The notes under the pieces are model-generated. The model was not told the DNA's origin. It made no database searches and saw nothing but the letters and a program-made list of their open reading frames with translations. The position numbers and the translations under genes were made by a program. A DNA stretch of 64,000 nucleotides from the NCBI RefSeq assembly GCF_000149955.1, contig NC_030993.1, positions 2,592,897 through 2,656,896 of the forward strand, read 5' to 3'. This DNA comes from Fusarium oxysporum f. sp. lycopersici 4287 (taxonomy: Eukaryota > Ascomycota > Sordariomycetes > Hypocreales > Nectriaceae). Positions 1 through 11,978 of the stretch are shown here, one piece after another; the first letter of the stretch is position 1, and the number at the start of each line of letters is the position of its first letter.

Positions 1-97
1 ACATCAACGAGGCCACCCTCAAACCATTTTCATCACTCATATGAAGGACACTGCATTGGATCTGGTCGAAAAAAACACGTTTCTATTGTCTAATTGT

Positions 98-942
98 TCA
101 AAGAAGGAACTCCCAAATCTTCGCAGCCACAAGAAGTCCATCATGATGCGCCCTTGCTCTCGTTATACCTTCCTCATACATCTCCTTTGAGAAGATCTGC
201 TGGGCATATCTGGCCTCCATAATTTCCTGCATGATAAAGTCGTCAAACTCCGGATGAGCCTGGAACGAGATGATACGCCCAGGCTTGTAGAGTCCTTGAA
301 CCTCGCACCTTGAGCTGCTGCCGAGACTGACCAGACCTTCGGGAACTTCCAGGACTGCGTCTCGGTGCATCTGATGAAGGCCCTGTTCTTTTGTTAGTGA
401 GGCCTCATGGAAAGGATTGGTGGTACTTACGAGAGATGAAACACCCAATAGCTTCTGGCCAGTCTCGTTGAGGTTGATTCTATCAACACAAACCTCCCAA
501 CCACCCGGGCTCACCGCAACCTTTGCACCAAGTGCTCGTCCAATGATCTGATGGCCAAAGCAGATGCCAACAATGGGCTTCTCCGTCGTTGTATAAACCT
601 TCTTGACAAACTCAACAAGCTTCAAAATCCAAGGGTCATCAGCGAAGGATGTGTGTTCTGCATCCTGTTAGCTTTGCAGATATAACTTGATAAAAAAAAC
701 TTACTGCTTCCGGTTAACAAGAAACCATCAACATCTTCAATGTTTGGGTACTCTTGTGCTGTGACAACATCCCATTTGCTAAGATCCAGGCTCACATCCT
801 TGCCCTTGTCACCAAGTGCTTCATTCTTGAGACCCTTGGTAAGAAGATCACGAAAGATATCTCCATAAGAACCGCGCTTTTCATTGACAGAAGGAAAAGG
901 CGTATCGCACTCTAGAACAGCAATTCTATATGTTCGAATCAT
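98..942 (-). CDS. Class I glutamine amidotransferase-like protein (249 aa, 3 exons)
   Basis: Exons 942-705, 657-431 and 382-98 give 249 residues. The 48-nt second intron is in frame, so an uninterrupted reading would wrongly keep it; its GTAAGT donor, CTAAC branch point and CAG acceptor support removal. The protein is a lone GATase domain with the nucleophile Cys112 in GICFGHQ, and His198 and Glu200 in QAHPEF, the complete catalytic triad. It resembles the GMP-synthase-like stand-alone GATases that are common in fungi and act on glutamine or gamma-glutamyl substrates. No synthetase domain follows, so it is not GMP synthase itself. The true substrate cannot be read from sequence. Family assignment is confident. 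Confidence 0.85.
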
Positions 943-2924
943 GATGACGATATTGTGTGATGATAGTGGTTTAGATTAATGAAGGTCAAAAAGGGTTCAT
1001 TATCAAAAGACAGAGATATTCAACGCCCTTTAATCTACAAGAATATCCCCACCAACAAGGAACCTCATGACCATGTCGTTCACAAACGACCCTCAGTTTA
1101 GTAATGTTAGCCGGAATGGCGGAATGTGAGTCTATTGGTGCTTTATTCGGTCCGCGTTCATAGCCGCGCTTTACCGCGCTCCACAGGACCACATAGGATT
1201 GTACACGTATTGATCTTGAACACCATGGTTGAGGAAATGGCGAGATAAGATCTGACAGCCTATCTGCGGACCTTATAACTATAGACCTTCTGATATTGTT
1301 TCTATGTAGGCAGTGAGAGGGCATAATACTGGTTGAAGATAGTCTGTTTACAGCGAAATACTGATTCTTTCTCTCTCTTTTTTGTCGAGACAGATTCCAA
1401 TGGATCTAAATCAGGGTCTATTCTTCTCAAAGGTCATAAAAAGGACGTGTATTATTTCATACTCACGACCATAACAACCCCTCATCACAATTTGCTTGGT
1501 AGTGGTGGTTTGTTCAGATGCTGCGATCAGTTGGGAATCGCGATATTGTCTGACTCATATAAAGCATGGTATGATAAAATGTGATTTATGGAATGGTTTT
1601 GTCTTGATTAGACTGGCATATAAATCGCTTGAGCTATTTATGTAGCATAAATCCTGCATGTAATTCACTTTGATGTAAGTCATACAGTAAGGCGAGCTGC
1701 TTTAAGTTTCTTACTTTGAATTGCATTTGTTTGTCTCTTGGTGGCAATAATGAGTCAAGGCCAAGTCACTTTTTGATTAAAATACACATAGTAGCTTCTC
1801 ATTTCGGCGGGGGATGGTAACAATCACGAATAATGATATTCAACGGTGTCGTAATAATAGAGGCCAGGTGAAACATCGATAACAGCTGTAAAATATCAAA
1901 ACCAATTCTCTCATAGTTATCAGATAGTACATCAAAATTCGAGTCACATCAGACTGCCCTTAAACATGAGCTCTCTTGTTCCGGATCTTGAACTCCCAAT
2001 AGCCAGCTTACAAAATGATGATTTCAGAAGCGAACCTGGACATGATAAACACATCGGAAGGCTTCGCTGACTGAAGAGGCCTGTTGGAGTAACTTTTCTA
2101 CTATGAGACTGCTGAGCGCTCTGTCCATGTCGTTGAAAATTCATCGTCACTTCTTCACAATATCAAACCAGCCACCTCAGAGAGGCTCAAGTGATAAGAT
2201 CGGATGTCTCGGAGACAAAGTGATATATATCCTGCATAAACCTCGGTAGATCCAATTAACAAGCATTCAGCAACACATGCAATTGCTCAGCTGAATCTGA
2301 TCCACGAACGTGAATGTGGATAATTCTTTGATTCCTTGGGTGTCAATCAGCCTCGGCCCAATTGACAAGTATAAAAAAGAAAACACGAACCAATGAGGCA
2401 AAAGTTTCGTAACAAAAGCTCCTACGTTTGGACCAATTCCAGGCACTGCCGTTTCTTAGCGCATCAATTAAGCAAGTTTTTTGAGTTGAGTGGCCGAGCT
2501 AAGTCGAAATGAGCAAGGATATGGCTGAGAACAAAGAAGCTGTAGACGTCATAAACATGGCAATCAATCACCACAATGAGTCTGACACTTTAACCGGTAG
2601 GGTTAGTGATAACTACACAATCAGCCAAGACTAGGTACTAGGGTCAAGGAAGAGTTCTAAATGGTCTCGTGTGAGCGGGGAGTCGCAGTGAGATCGGTGA
2701 TGTTGATGATATTATGACGTCCAAAACCTCTCATTTACAGTTCATCCATTATGTTATGCCATCCCAGCCTCCCATTGAGGAGAATTGGGTTTGCTAAATC
2801 ACTCATTGATTGACACTAGAGTTGTGCTTAAATGGTGCTGCATCTCTCGTCGAAATTGGCCATCTTGCGCTCGTCTATCACTATCACTACATCTGACCCT
2901 CACAGTCGCTGTCTGTGATCATCA
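943..2924. other. Intergenic, about 2.0 kb, no supported gene
   Basis: Only short open frames occur here, without family resemblance or convincing splice sites. It should hold the promoter of the amidotransferase gene at its left end and that of the small membrane protein gene at its right end. I see no repeat or RNA gene. Confidence 0.6.
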
Positions 2925-3389
2925 ATGGCTCCTCTCAGTTCCCCGCAAGATCTCGGCTTGGGTGCCATCCTCGCCAGAGCCCTCTCTTCTCCAACACTGT
3001 CTCCTCCTCCAACTCTGGTGGCTCGGCAAAACACAGAGACTGTCACTGTCACTTCGTCCGGCGATAATGGCAACAGTGCCCAAACATTGAGCGGAGGCGC
3101 AATTGCCGGCATCGTTATTGGTTCGATTGCTGGCTTTCTTCTTCTTCTCTGGGTTGTTCGATCGTGTCTCAATTTAGGCGCGCCACCTCAAGAACGGGAG
3201 AAGTGGTATCACTACAAGGAAGAGCCTCGACATTCACACCATCATCGCTCTCGAAGCAGACGATCGCATCGATCAAGCATCTCTGCACCTCCCCCAATTG
3301 TTGTTAGAGACTCAAGATCTCGAAGCCATCGCCGTGGCCGATCGCCTGGATATTATGGAACTGATCGCGGCACACGGTATTACGTATAA
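2925..3389 (+). CDS. Small single-pass membrane protein, Arg/Ser/His-rich tail (154 aa)
   Basis: A single exon from ATG at 2925. The N-terminal ~65 residues are rich in Ser, Thr and Pro. One strong membrane segment lies at about residues 68-90, beginning with a glycine-zipper run (GGAIAGIVIGSIAG) and ending in a leucine stretch. The C-terminal ~60 residues are strongly basic with His, Ser and Arg clusters (HSHHHRSRSRR) and a Tyr-rich end. There is no clear cleavable signal peptide. This layout, a short Ser/Thr ectodomain, GxxxG helix and basic cytoplasmic tail, is common among uncharacterised fungal plasma-membrane proteins and resembles the gene group at 48.6-53.9 kb in layout only. I do not recognise a family, and give no function. 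Confidence 0.6.
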   Translation: MAPLSSPQDLGLGAILARALSSPTLSPPPTLVARQNTETVTVTSSGDNGNSAQTLSGGAIAGIVIGSIAGFLLLLWVVRSCLNLGAPPQEREKWYHYKEEPRHSHHHRSRSRRSHRSSISAPPPIVVRDSRSRSHRRGRSPGYYGTDRGTRYYV

Positions 3390-3935
3390 GTGCTGCGCGA
3401 CCGACACGGCAAAAAGCGTTTGCGACAGAGCAACCTTCGCTTTGATACCTCGTGATGCTTTTACAATGCATCAATTCAATTGATCAAAATCGGTCCGATA
3501 AACGGACAGGAGTTACGGCGTATGGATATAATTAGCACGTCATGCAACATCACGACTTATGAGATGAAATCATGAATCACGTCACGACAGAGAAAGAAAT
3601 ACATGTGTACGAAGGCATTGGATACACGCGAGTACTTTGATACCATCTCTTGTTATACATCATTGTTATGAAAGCTCGAATTTCCTAATTAATGTTCAAT
3701 TACACATAATGATGGCCCCAACCACGTCCAAACCTTCCATGCGCAACACAAGGCATTGTTTTTCGTATCATCTCGCACGTGCAATCATGCAATTAAGCTT
3801 AATTGATAACGTGGCGCTCGTGTCACCTCGTCGACGTCATACTCGGGTGAAGCCGTCTACGTCAAACTGACATTTGACAGCTCGATCATGGCGCCGCAAT
3901 ACTCAGAGGTAATGTCGACAAGCCATGAGCTTCAT

Positions 3936-5919
3936 CTAAACTAGCCGAACCCTGATGAACTCCAGGCCCTCGGACTCTAACTCCCCATGCATAATCCCAT
4001 AAACATAGGCGTCGCCAACCAGACTTAACGACGTTTCCGAACCTGAATCTTGACGAAATACATGCGGAACTTCAGCGCCTTGCAATATGCCCACTTCGTC
4101 ACCGACCTGAATAGTCTGGGGTGCAAGCCCAAGATGTCCTTTCTTCGTTCGAAAGAGACTTCTTTTGTGTGATGCAGAACCCCAGTCAAGCTGTATCAAT
4201 GAGGTTCGAGCCTTGAGGCTCTGATCTTGAGACTCTGTGGGCTTAGACTCTAACTCCATTTGTTCCTCTGTTTTGTATATTTGTCGATAGGGGTGTAGTA
4301 GACTTGGCAGCAAGTCTCCGCGGTCCTGAATTCCTGTCGAAAACAAAGCTTTGGAAAGACTGGCCTCAGGGTTTTTGAGCAGTTGATATACCATCTCTGG
4401 GTTCTTTGAAATGCTCAGCCACAGCATGCCGTATGTCATTTCCCCAAATTGACCAACAAAATCATATGAATCATAGTCGTATATCCCTGCTTGATCTGCC
4501 GTTAAGGTTCTGGCCATGACTGACAAGACATTGTCTCCTCCGGACGTCTTGACAGGAAATGGATTCAAAGCGAGATTCAGAATTTCAATCATCTGAGAAT
4601 AGCCCTCTATATCTTCCCAGTATGCAGTTGTGGCGGCAGTAATCGTATCGAAGTAAGAATATGGCGAACAGATAGTGTATGGTGAGTTGATATCGTACTC
4701 GATGCAGACTTGTTGGTGAGTTGCTGTTTTGAAAGTATCTTCACTTCTTCGTTGAAGAAGCCTCCAAGGAATATCTTGTGTGTAGTCTGGAACCCAGGAT
4801 GGTAGATCTGGGATGCGATATCTACTGCGGTCTCCGATATAGCTCAGGCCTCGCCAGCCTATTGTGTTGAGCAGACAATGTGCTGCGGCTATCGAGAATA
4901 CCTCCCGGACTGGTTTTGAATAATCGGCAACTACTGGTTCCATATAATTATCCGCTGTAGTAGTATCTGAATTCCATCAGCCAAGCCATCCCTTTTTAAA
5001 ATGGGGGAAAGCTACCGGATATTGCCAGTAGACCATAAACCTTGTCTCTAGGATCTGTAGCATGCCTCGCACGATGATAGTCGACTTCGAATCCAAGTGG
5101 CGAAGGAGAAGTCCCATCAACTTCCTTCCTCAGTTTGGCTATCAAGTCGTAGGTGAAGTTCATCAGCCACGTAATCGCTGGGGTCCTCTGGATGTCTTCT
5201 GTAACACTCCTCGACGAGTAACTATCATGTGCAATACTACTTCCGGCGAGGATAACATCCACGGAAGCATAGATTGTTCCGCACATAAATGTCATCTCTC
5301 GAGCTAGCCACATCTCTTGAAGTGTCCATGTCCGGCCAAACCATGCATGGTCAGTGAAGTAACGTGTCATGGCTAGCAGTTCCGAGTCTTTGAAGCTGCA
5401 CGATGCGAAGGCTTTGTCCCTCAAGACGACATTCTCATCTGAAAGGAGCTCCTGGCGGGTGATGGGTAGTCTTTGAAAGCAAGCCACCGCTCTCCGAGTG
5501 TATTCTCTCTCATGGCCGAGCCATACAATGACTTCCTCGGAATTTTTGTAGATGTTTGCCATCTGAGAAACCTGAGCGTTTCGTTCCTCTATATCGTTTT
5601 GATTAATGCAAAGAGCATCTATCCATATGGGTCCTAGAATTCCAGATTGACAGAACGCAATGAGGGCGTTGTAAAGGTTTTGCCTGATATGCATCTCAAA
5701 GCCATCAATGAGAATAGTCTGGGAAGGCTTCGACCAAATCTCATCGGTTTCATCTCCACCCGGCTCGCCCCAAGTATATGACAGACATTTGTATGTTGGG
5801 TTGTCATCAAGGTTGACGACACTCATATGGCTCGAAACCACGGCATTCTGAGTTCCAGGAATGATTTTGAGAAGTCGAATCTGCCCAGGTGGTAGCAGGG
5901 AGTCATATTTGTATACCAT
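3936..5919 (-). CDS. Heterokaryon incompatibility (HET) domain protein (640 aa)
   Basis: Exons 5919-5016 and 4954-3936, joined across a 61-nt intron, give 640 residues. The N-terminal third carries the HET domain: YKCLSYTWG near residue 45, then IWIDALCINQND around residue 100, and IVWLG shortly after, which are its three signature blocks. HET proteins take part in non-self recognition between fungal strains, and many trigger programmed cell death when an incompatible partner is met. The C-terminal half (about residues 300-640) has no recognisable NACHT, ankyrin or WD repeats, so the partner cannot be guessed. Fungal genomes carry dozens of such genes, and most have no proven allele-recognition role. 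The domain call is secure; a role in incompatibility is inference. Confidence 0.9.
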
Positions 5920-6258
5920 CTCGAAGTTATACAGCTGCGTTTACCAATGTTGATCCTTCATTGAGCGATTATGTTGCCGAGGATGACGTCTGATATTTCT
6001 TGACAGGGTTAATCGCATGGGGGCCATGTCCCTTTTAGGACTGACCAGGGTCATGGTTACTTGTAACGATATCTTGCAATCTTTTTCTCCTTTGCTTCAA
6101 TAAAGACTGGTCGGCAGAAGCAGAAACTCTTCATCGGAAATCACGAGAAATAGAGCAGAATTCAAGGAACAATACATGACTTGTATTTAATCTAGCTATT
6201 CGGTGATAGCCTGTTGTTAAATCCACGCTCTAGATATGTTAACAGCACATACGCTGAT

Positions 6259-7904
6259 TTAAGCATGATGGTTCTTCATATCATCTTCAGGATTTGAAGT
6301 GCATGTGGTCTCGGCCATGGATGCGCCCTCAAGAGTGGCACCATCCATATTAATTTCAATGAGGGGGCCCTTGTAGTGTTTTCGACCATCAACGATCCAA
6401 GTACCCACAGCAATCAGAAGGATGACTCCAAAAGCAGCGATACAGTAGTTCATGTTGGTAGAGAAATTGGAGTGGGAGCTCGGGTGGGAATACGAAAAGG
6501 ACGGTGGTGAGGATGGCCCAGGCAATACCAACGAGACTGCAAACCCATCGGACAGGAGTGCTGAGCTTGAAAGGTCGGTCTTCGGGAAGTAAGTTTCCGC
6601 CGCGGAGGAGATGAATGGCGGGAGGGATCGCGTAGGTGACACCTTTGAAATGTTAGTTGAGGAGAGGCACAGATGGAGGACAACATACCGAGAGCAACAA
6701 CGGAAGCAGCAGTAATGGCGTTGAAGGCACTTGAGCTTCCAAGAAGAATAAGACCGAAGATGATAACCCAGGCTGTAGTCCAGAGAAGAGCGTTGAGAGG
6801 AACCTCGAGGGCGTCGTTGTACTTGGCCCAGATATGGCTGAAGGGAAGACCTCGGTCACGGCTGAAAGCATAGGTCATGCGGGCACTGGTGGTCATGATA
6901 GCAGTGGCAGTGAACACCATGCAGACGATAGAGAAGACGATGAGGCAGATACTTCCAGCCTTGCTGTTAGTAGCATCGAAGTACATCTGCAGAAGAGCGC
7001 CGGCTGGTGACTCGATAACGGTTTGAACGTCCTTGAGAACGAACAACAGGCATGAGAGGAAGATGAAACCAGACAGCATGCCGATAAGAATGCACCAGAT
7101 CATAATTCTGGGGCCCTCCTTCCGAGCATTAGGGATCTCTTCGATCATATGCGCAGCGGCATCGAATCCGGTGAGAGCAAAGGCACCCTGGAGAAGTCCA
7201 AGCATCCAAGAGAGGCCGTCAGGCCAGCCGACCTCATTGATAAACTTTCCATAGACGAAAGCACCACTCTGATAATCAGGAGCAGCACAGGCCAAAACAG
7301 TTATGCTGATGATGATGAATCCCGAGATACTCCACAGAAAGGCGGCTTTGTTGAACAGTGGTAGAATTCGTGTCGCAAAGGCATTGATGACGAGGGCGAT
7401 GATCGTGAAGGCTAGATAAATCAGGAACTGATGCCATGCCTTGGCTTCGTAGGTAGGATGCATAAAAGTAATTGAGTCCATAACAAAAGTACTTCCAAGC
7501 AGAGGGGCCGTCGCCGTCAACACAACATAACCAGCAGCGTTGATCCAACCGGTGACGTAGCTGATACCTCTTGACCACTTCGGCCAAGCAATGAGAGCAG
7601 CCCAGTGATATTGACCACCAGCGGTAGGATAAGCCGACAACATCTCGGCCAGAGGAGCAGCTAGACACAAGTTACAAATACCAGCCACGATGAGACCCCA
7701 GATGACGGAGCTGGGGCCTCCAGAGGGGAGGGCGAGACTGATAGAGGCTGACAAGGCGGTCCATGTGTTGAGGATAGCAAAAGCGAGACCGAGAAGAGAG
7801 ATCTTGGAAAAGTTGCGCTTGAGTTCCTGTTTGTGACCGAGCTGTTCTAAAGCAGCTGAATCGTCAATATGGACATTTCTGTCCCGCGGCGTTTGGGACT
7901 CCAT
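6259..7904 (-). CDS. APC-family amino-acid/GABA/choline permease, with an apparent +1 frameshift near the C-terminus
   Basis: Exon 7904-6689 and, after a 46-nt intron, 6642-6259. The N-terminal LGHKQELKRNFS motif and about twelve hydrophobic segments are typical of fungal APC permeases of the Uga4/Hnm1 type that import amino acids, GABA or choline across the plasma membrane. The two exons sum to 1600 nt, one base more than a multiple of three. Homology runs in one frame through FPPELP and resumes in another at TNMNYC, WIVDGRKHYKGP and onward. The gap between them (about 6452-6475) is too short to hide an intron. Read literally, the protein ends in a wrong-frame tail about 28 residues after ELP and loses its last membrane segment. 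It is either a recent pseudogene or a base error. Substrate is unknown. Confidence 0.85.
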
Positions 7905-10488
7905 GATTAATGAGATGAGGAAGAATATCGAGTGAGGTCAGAGTGTGACATATTGGGAGGTTAGCAAAGCAGGTATTTAAATGCCAGACGTCAAGCCCGT
8001 TAACGGAGGATCACTTCTGCTGTTGGGCTAGGCTGTAACTTGGACTATTTGGTATCTAGTTCGGCGATCGTAGCTATCTCTGGGGGGCGTCATTGTGGTT
8101 GCGTAACAAAGTCGCTTTTCCCCATCCTCAGGGAGCAAGAAAACTTGTGACCTGGGGACAAGGTATCAAAAATACCTAGTCTAAAACTTACTAAATCGAC
8201 ACTAAGTCTAGCTGACTCTTTTTGTCACTTGGGATAGATGTCTTAGGTTTCCTTGTCTCCCCTGGCCCATGTCGCCGTGACAGTCTAGGGATGGCGATCC
8301 ACCCTTCGCGGTGAACTCGATGCCTGAATGACGTTGTGGGGATTATGCCCCCGGGCCGGGGAAGGGCCTATCTCTTTTTGTTCTAGAATTGTTTTGTGGT
8401 GATTGTCTGGGTCGGGGATTGGACAAGCGATCCTTGAATGAGGCTTTTGAGTGATGAGTTCGACTCATGTTCTAGAAGTCATTCGTGGTATGGAATCCAT
8501 TGTAAGTTGATGAACTGCATAAGCAATTAACTGCCCAAGACAGCTGTACTCCTGCAGGTAATGCAATCTTTTACAGCGCTCGTCTAATGATTACAGGGCC
8601 TGTCTTATCATGTCCCCTCTGTACAGTACCCGTCCTTATGGGGATCTTCAAAGCTGAAGTCTAGGCTTGCAACAATAGCGCGCTTCGGAGCCGACACTCC
8701 CAAAGCCAAGTCCACGCTCCGGAATCAGCGGCCTTTTAGTCTCAAACAAAATTTCCTTCTCCTATGCGCCCTTCTTTAGGCATGTCATCTCTCCAACTCT
8801 TTTTAATTGGTTTGAAACACGTTGTTATGGTCAGACTGGAATGAATCTAGCTCCCCCATGAACGGATGTGCGGCTCCCTAGCTGAATTACCCCAATTAAA
8901 GGAACTGTTGGAGATAAAAATCAGGAGACCTCTGGAGAATAACTCTAACAGGGTGAGGAGAACCTTGAGCTGGTCTATCTTTGAGGCCCATTTCAGTGGA
9001 GATGTTCCCCCAGCTTGGTGACTTTTGGATATTGTTCATGAATAAGGCAGATAATCAAATTGCGGCTCTCTGAACATATTCTGGTCCGTGCTGTCTGCTA
9101 ACTCATCCGTCTTAACCGAGTCGACCGGCCGAACCGGCAGATATTGCATAAATGCATAGCTATCACGGCCTTTATCAGGGAATTATAACTCTCAGGACCG
9201 GCATCGACCGGCTTCTCGACGGGGTTGCCGTGCCATGTGGGAATATTAAATTGGAGCCTAGTGGCGAGAGAAAAAAGCTTCACTTCTGAGTTTCAAATCC
9301 CCGTATTGACGACTCTGGAGAAATGATTTTTATTACGTTTTGGAATATGACAAGACGCCCAGTTATACAGATTTTGCAAGGCACTCCGCGATATGACCCC
9401 GCGACCCTGAGGGGTTTTACTTTTCCCCAGGCTTTTCTCCGGCTGTTTGGATTTGTGTTGAGTAATGAATATTCACAACGTTCCACTTTGCTTTCGGAGC
9501 TTGACCGTTGGGTTTGAGATGAGAGCACCAAGTCGCTATTGTTTTGGAGACCGAACTAAAGCGACTCGAACAAAGTGGAATCTTCGGCATCTTAACACGG
9601 ACCGCCCAAGATGAACTGATCGTTAGATGCTGTCTAAGTTGCAAGTGATGAGACGTTGTTGGTGATGACGACGTTGATAAATAAGCTCTACGATTCTCGT
9701 TGTTCCTGGCAAAGTCCGTCAAATTGGGTTTGTTTACAGATAACGGTAACTCAAAATCAACCAATTAAACTGTTTTGATAGATAGCTGATATCAAGTCCA
9801 TATCTAAATTCGACTTCTGATATTGAGGCTCTGCTCCAAATCGCATCGCCAAGAGCCGCCAAGGCGGGAGGTGCACGCCATAGCTTCCAAAGCCTGTCAA
9901 TTACCAAGCCACAATCATTGAGACACAAAATTCTCAATTGAGAGCATTGATCGATAATCAAGAGTGCGCATAGATATAGTAAAAGAAAGTCGATCCTGAG
10001 ATAGCACGAGAAGCAATAGCGGGTGCAACAGACTTAAACCCTTGAAGGATCGAGGAACAGGTAACAAAGCCAATTACGACTGGTTGAAAATTCCACAGGG
10101 TAATAACTGATATAGCTCGAGAATTTTAAGTCACATAAGGTAGATCTGTAATGCTCTGTCACTCGAGGCGTAACTCTTTGATATTGAATGAGCTGTAGAG
10201 CATGAAGCTGAGGATTCTAGAACACTGTATTTGCAAAAGGTTTACAGATATCTGAGCATAGGGGAGCTTCCAACACATTCGACATGATTTCGAAGGAACG
10301 AGTCATTTGTAGACTCTCGCAAAACCCTGGGCCTAAATTCAAACCTCTTATGCTTCATATACACATAGGCTGGTGGTTCCTCGAGACTCTCCATCGTTCA
10401 ACACTGGACTCCAGCATTGCGCATGTGTATAGACATTCCTAGGCCCTCCCCTCACACAATGCGCCAGAGATCTCATCTCATCAGCTCA
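7905..10488. other. Intergenic, 2.6 kb, no supported gene
   Basis: This holds the permease promoter at its left end and the tRNA-Val flank at its right end. All open frames are short and lack family resemblance. Positions 8217-8234 carry an 18-base word that recurs upstream of the aminopeptidase gene. Around 9117-9225 the bases ACCGGC recur several times within about 110 bp, possibly the trace of an old element. I see no intact transposon. Confidence 0.55.
8217..8234 (+). repeat. Copy 1 of a dispersed 18-base word
   Basis: The 18 bases TCTTTTTGTCACTTGGGA here are identical to 28726-28743. Both copies are preceded at a short distance by ACTAAGTCT and followed by GTCTTA, so the similarity is wider than the exact match. 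It lies about 310 bp upstream of the permease start. It may be a relic of a short mobile element or a shared regulatory block. Confidence 0.45.
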
Positions 10489-10562
10489 GGTTCCGTGGTC
10501 TAGTTGGTTATGGCATCTCGTTAACACCGAGAAGGTCCCCGGTTCGATCCCGGGCGGAACCA
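10489..10562 (+). tRNA. tRNA-Val (anticodon AAC)
   Basis: A complete cloverleaf of 74 nt without intron: acceptor stem GGTTCCG pairing with CGGAACC, a D arm with TAGTTGGTTATGG, anticodon stem CTCG/CGAG with loop TTAACAC (anticodon AAC, read as IAC), and a T arm with GGTTCGATCC, which also serves as the internal B box of the Pol III promoter. CCA is not encoded, as expected for a nuclear gene. A short T run directly follows and should terminate transcription. Confidence 0.97.
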
Positions 10563-10661
10563 CATTTTTGCGGATCCGATAGGATTCGTGTCTCCTTTTC
10601 TCTCACCGCTCACAACTCCGCAAACTTAGACCCAAATCTGTTCTCTCCAGGCATCTCCATT

Positions 10662-10735
10662 GGTCTCGTGGCCTAGTTGGTTATGGCATCTCGTTTACAC
10701 CGAGAAGGTCCTCGGTTCGAGCCCGAGCGGGACCA
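10662..10735 (+). tRNA. tRNA-Val (anticodon TAC)
   Basis: A second valine tRNA of 74 nt lies 99 bp downstream of the first in the same direction. The acceptor stem GGTCTCG pairs with CGGGACC through one G-T wobble. The anticodon loop TTTACAC gives anticodon TAC, which reads GTA codons. The D arm and anticodon stem are almost identical to those of the first copy, while acceptor and T stems differ by compensated changes. B box GGTTCGAGCC; a TTCTTTT run follows. The pair looks like an old tandem duplication followed by an anticodon change. Confidence 0.96.
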
Positions 10736-10897
10736 TTCTTTTGCTCGTTGGAGCATCTCTTCCTTTTTATCACTCATGCAGACATTGGGGAGCAGTTATG
10801 CGTGAGTGATCATGTTGCTTGTTTGTCTAGAAAGTCCAGTTTACCAAATCTTCTTATACATTCAATGCCAATTCCTTCTTATTGTTCCACTGCACCC

Positions 10898-11978
10898 TTA
10901 ATGATTTCGGTTCACGAAGTAGTTGTAGTTGTCCTCAACCATCTTCAAAGCCCTCTTATTGGCCTCATCCACATCTTCTTTAGGTAGACCCAAAGCCTCA
11001 TTCGCAAGGCCATGCTTAGCTTCAAAATTTCCATCACCGTTGGGATAGAACGTTCGAGCATACATAGCGAGTCCAAAGCCAGAACGATCCCCCTTCTTAA
11101 GAAGATCCATGCCCCGCTGCCAGCGCTCCTTGGAACTTTCATACTCAATCTCCCAGTCCTTATCTGTAGTACCGGTAATTCGTTGGAAACTGTCGAGCAT
11201 CTCTCGCTGAGAGATGAGAAAGCTGGAGATGTAGAGGGGCTTGTTACGCCACTGGGAGATGGTAGGTGACTTGTCGTTCTCATCGTCAGGAATAACCCTC
11301 AAGCTCAGAAGAGCTGCGAAAGCTCGACCACACTGATCCCAGGTTGAACTGTTGATCCGGGTGTTGCCATCATCGTAGAACGTAACCTTTTTCTTGTCGC
11401 CGGTCAAGTCGAAGCCATACCATTCAGGACCTTGAGCCAGAGAGAACTCGTACCAGAAGGAACAGCACATAGCAATCCATGAAGATGCACCATTTTCCTC
11501 GACGGCATTGATTCCTGGGAACACACTTCCACCAGTCAAGTTCTCCTCGGCGAGTGACTTGTTGGTGATGTCGATGCCGTAACAATTGGGCATGATCCAT
11601 GGAACACCTGCCTTGGCGGCTGCTCCAATGATCTTCTCTTGGGTACCAGGCGCTGCGGATACTGAGAGAGAGATTGCGAGGAATTGTTGACCTCGAAGTG
11701 CCTCAACGATGGAGTTCTCATCATCGTAGTCGACAGTGACAGTGCGGGCGCCTTCAGGGACCTTGCTAGTACTGCCTTTACGGGTGACGGCAGTTACTGT
11801 ATGCTTGCCTGTCGCGATGAGATACTTGGCCAAGTACTTGCCAACACTTCCACCAGCCTGTAGCATGTTGGTCATTGACTAGACGATAGAAGAATGTGAT
11901 ACTTACACCAATGATGGCAACTCGCTCAATCTTGTTGACAAAGCCCTCGGGCTGGTCCTTGGCGTATTGTTGAGACAT
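10898..11978 (-). CDS. NmrA/isoflavone-reductase-like NAD(P)-binding protein (343 aa)
   Basis: Exons 11978-11907 and 11857-10898 flank a 49-nt intron and give 343 residues. The intron splits the dinucleotide-binding loop: exon 1 ends in VAIIG and exon 2 continues AGGSVGKYLAKYL, so the joined GxGGSxG motif confirms the splice. The protein then follows the atypical short-chain dehydrogenase plan of NmrA-like and isoflavone-reductase-like families, with VTAVTRKG after the second strand as expected for NADP binding. Members include redox-sensing regulators and reductases of secondary metabolism; substrate cannot be told here. It neighbours the tRNA pair, and no pathway partner is next to it. Confidence 0.85.

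Noticed and set aside
986..1584. Open frames of 80-110 codons on both strands in the first spacer
   Set aside because: No family resemblance, no splice context, and composition like the surrounding spacer.
9117..9225. Recurring ACCGGC words as terminal repeats of a transposon
   Set aside because: They are short, unevenly spaced and lack a matching inverted end or transposase frame; noted only as spacer texture.
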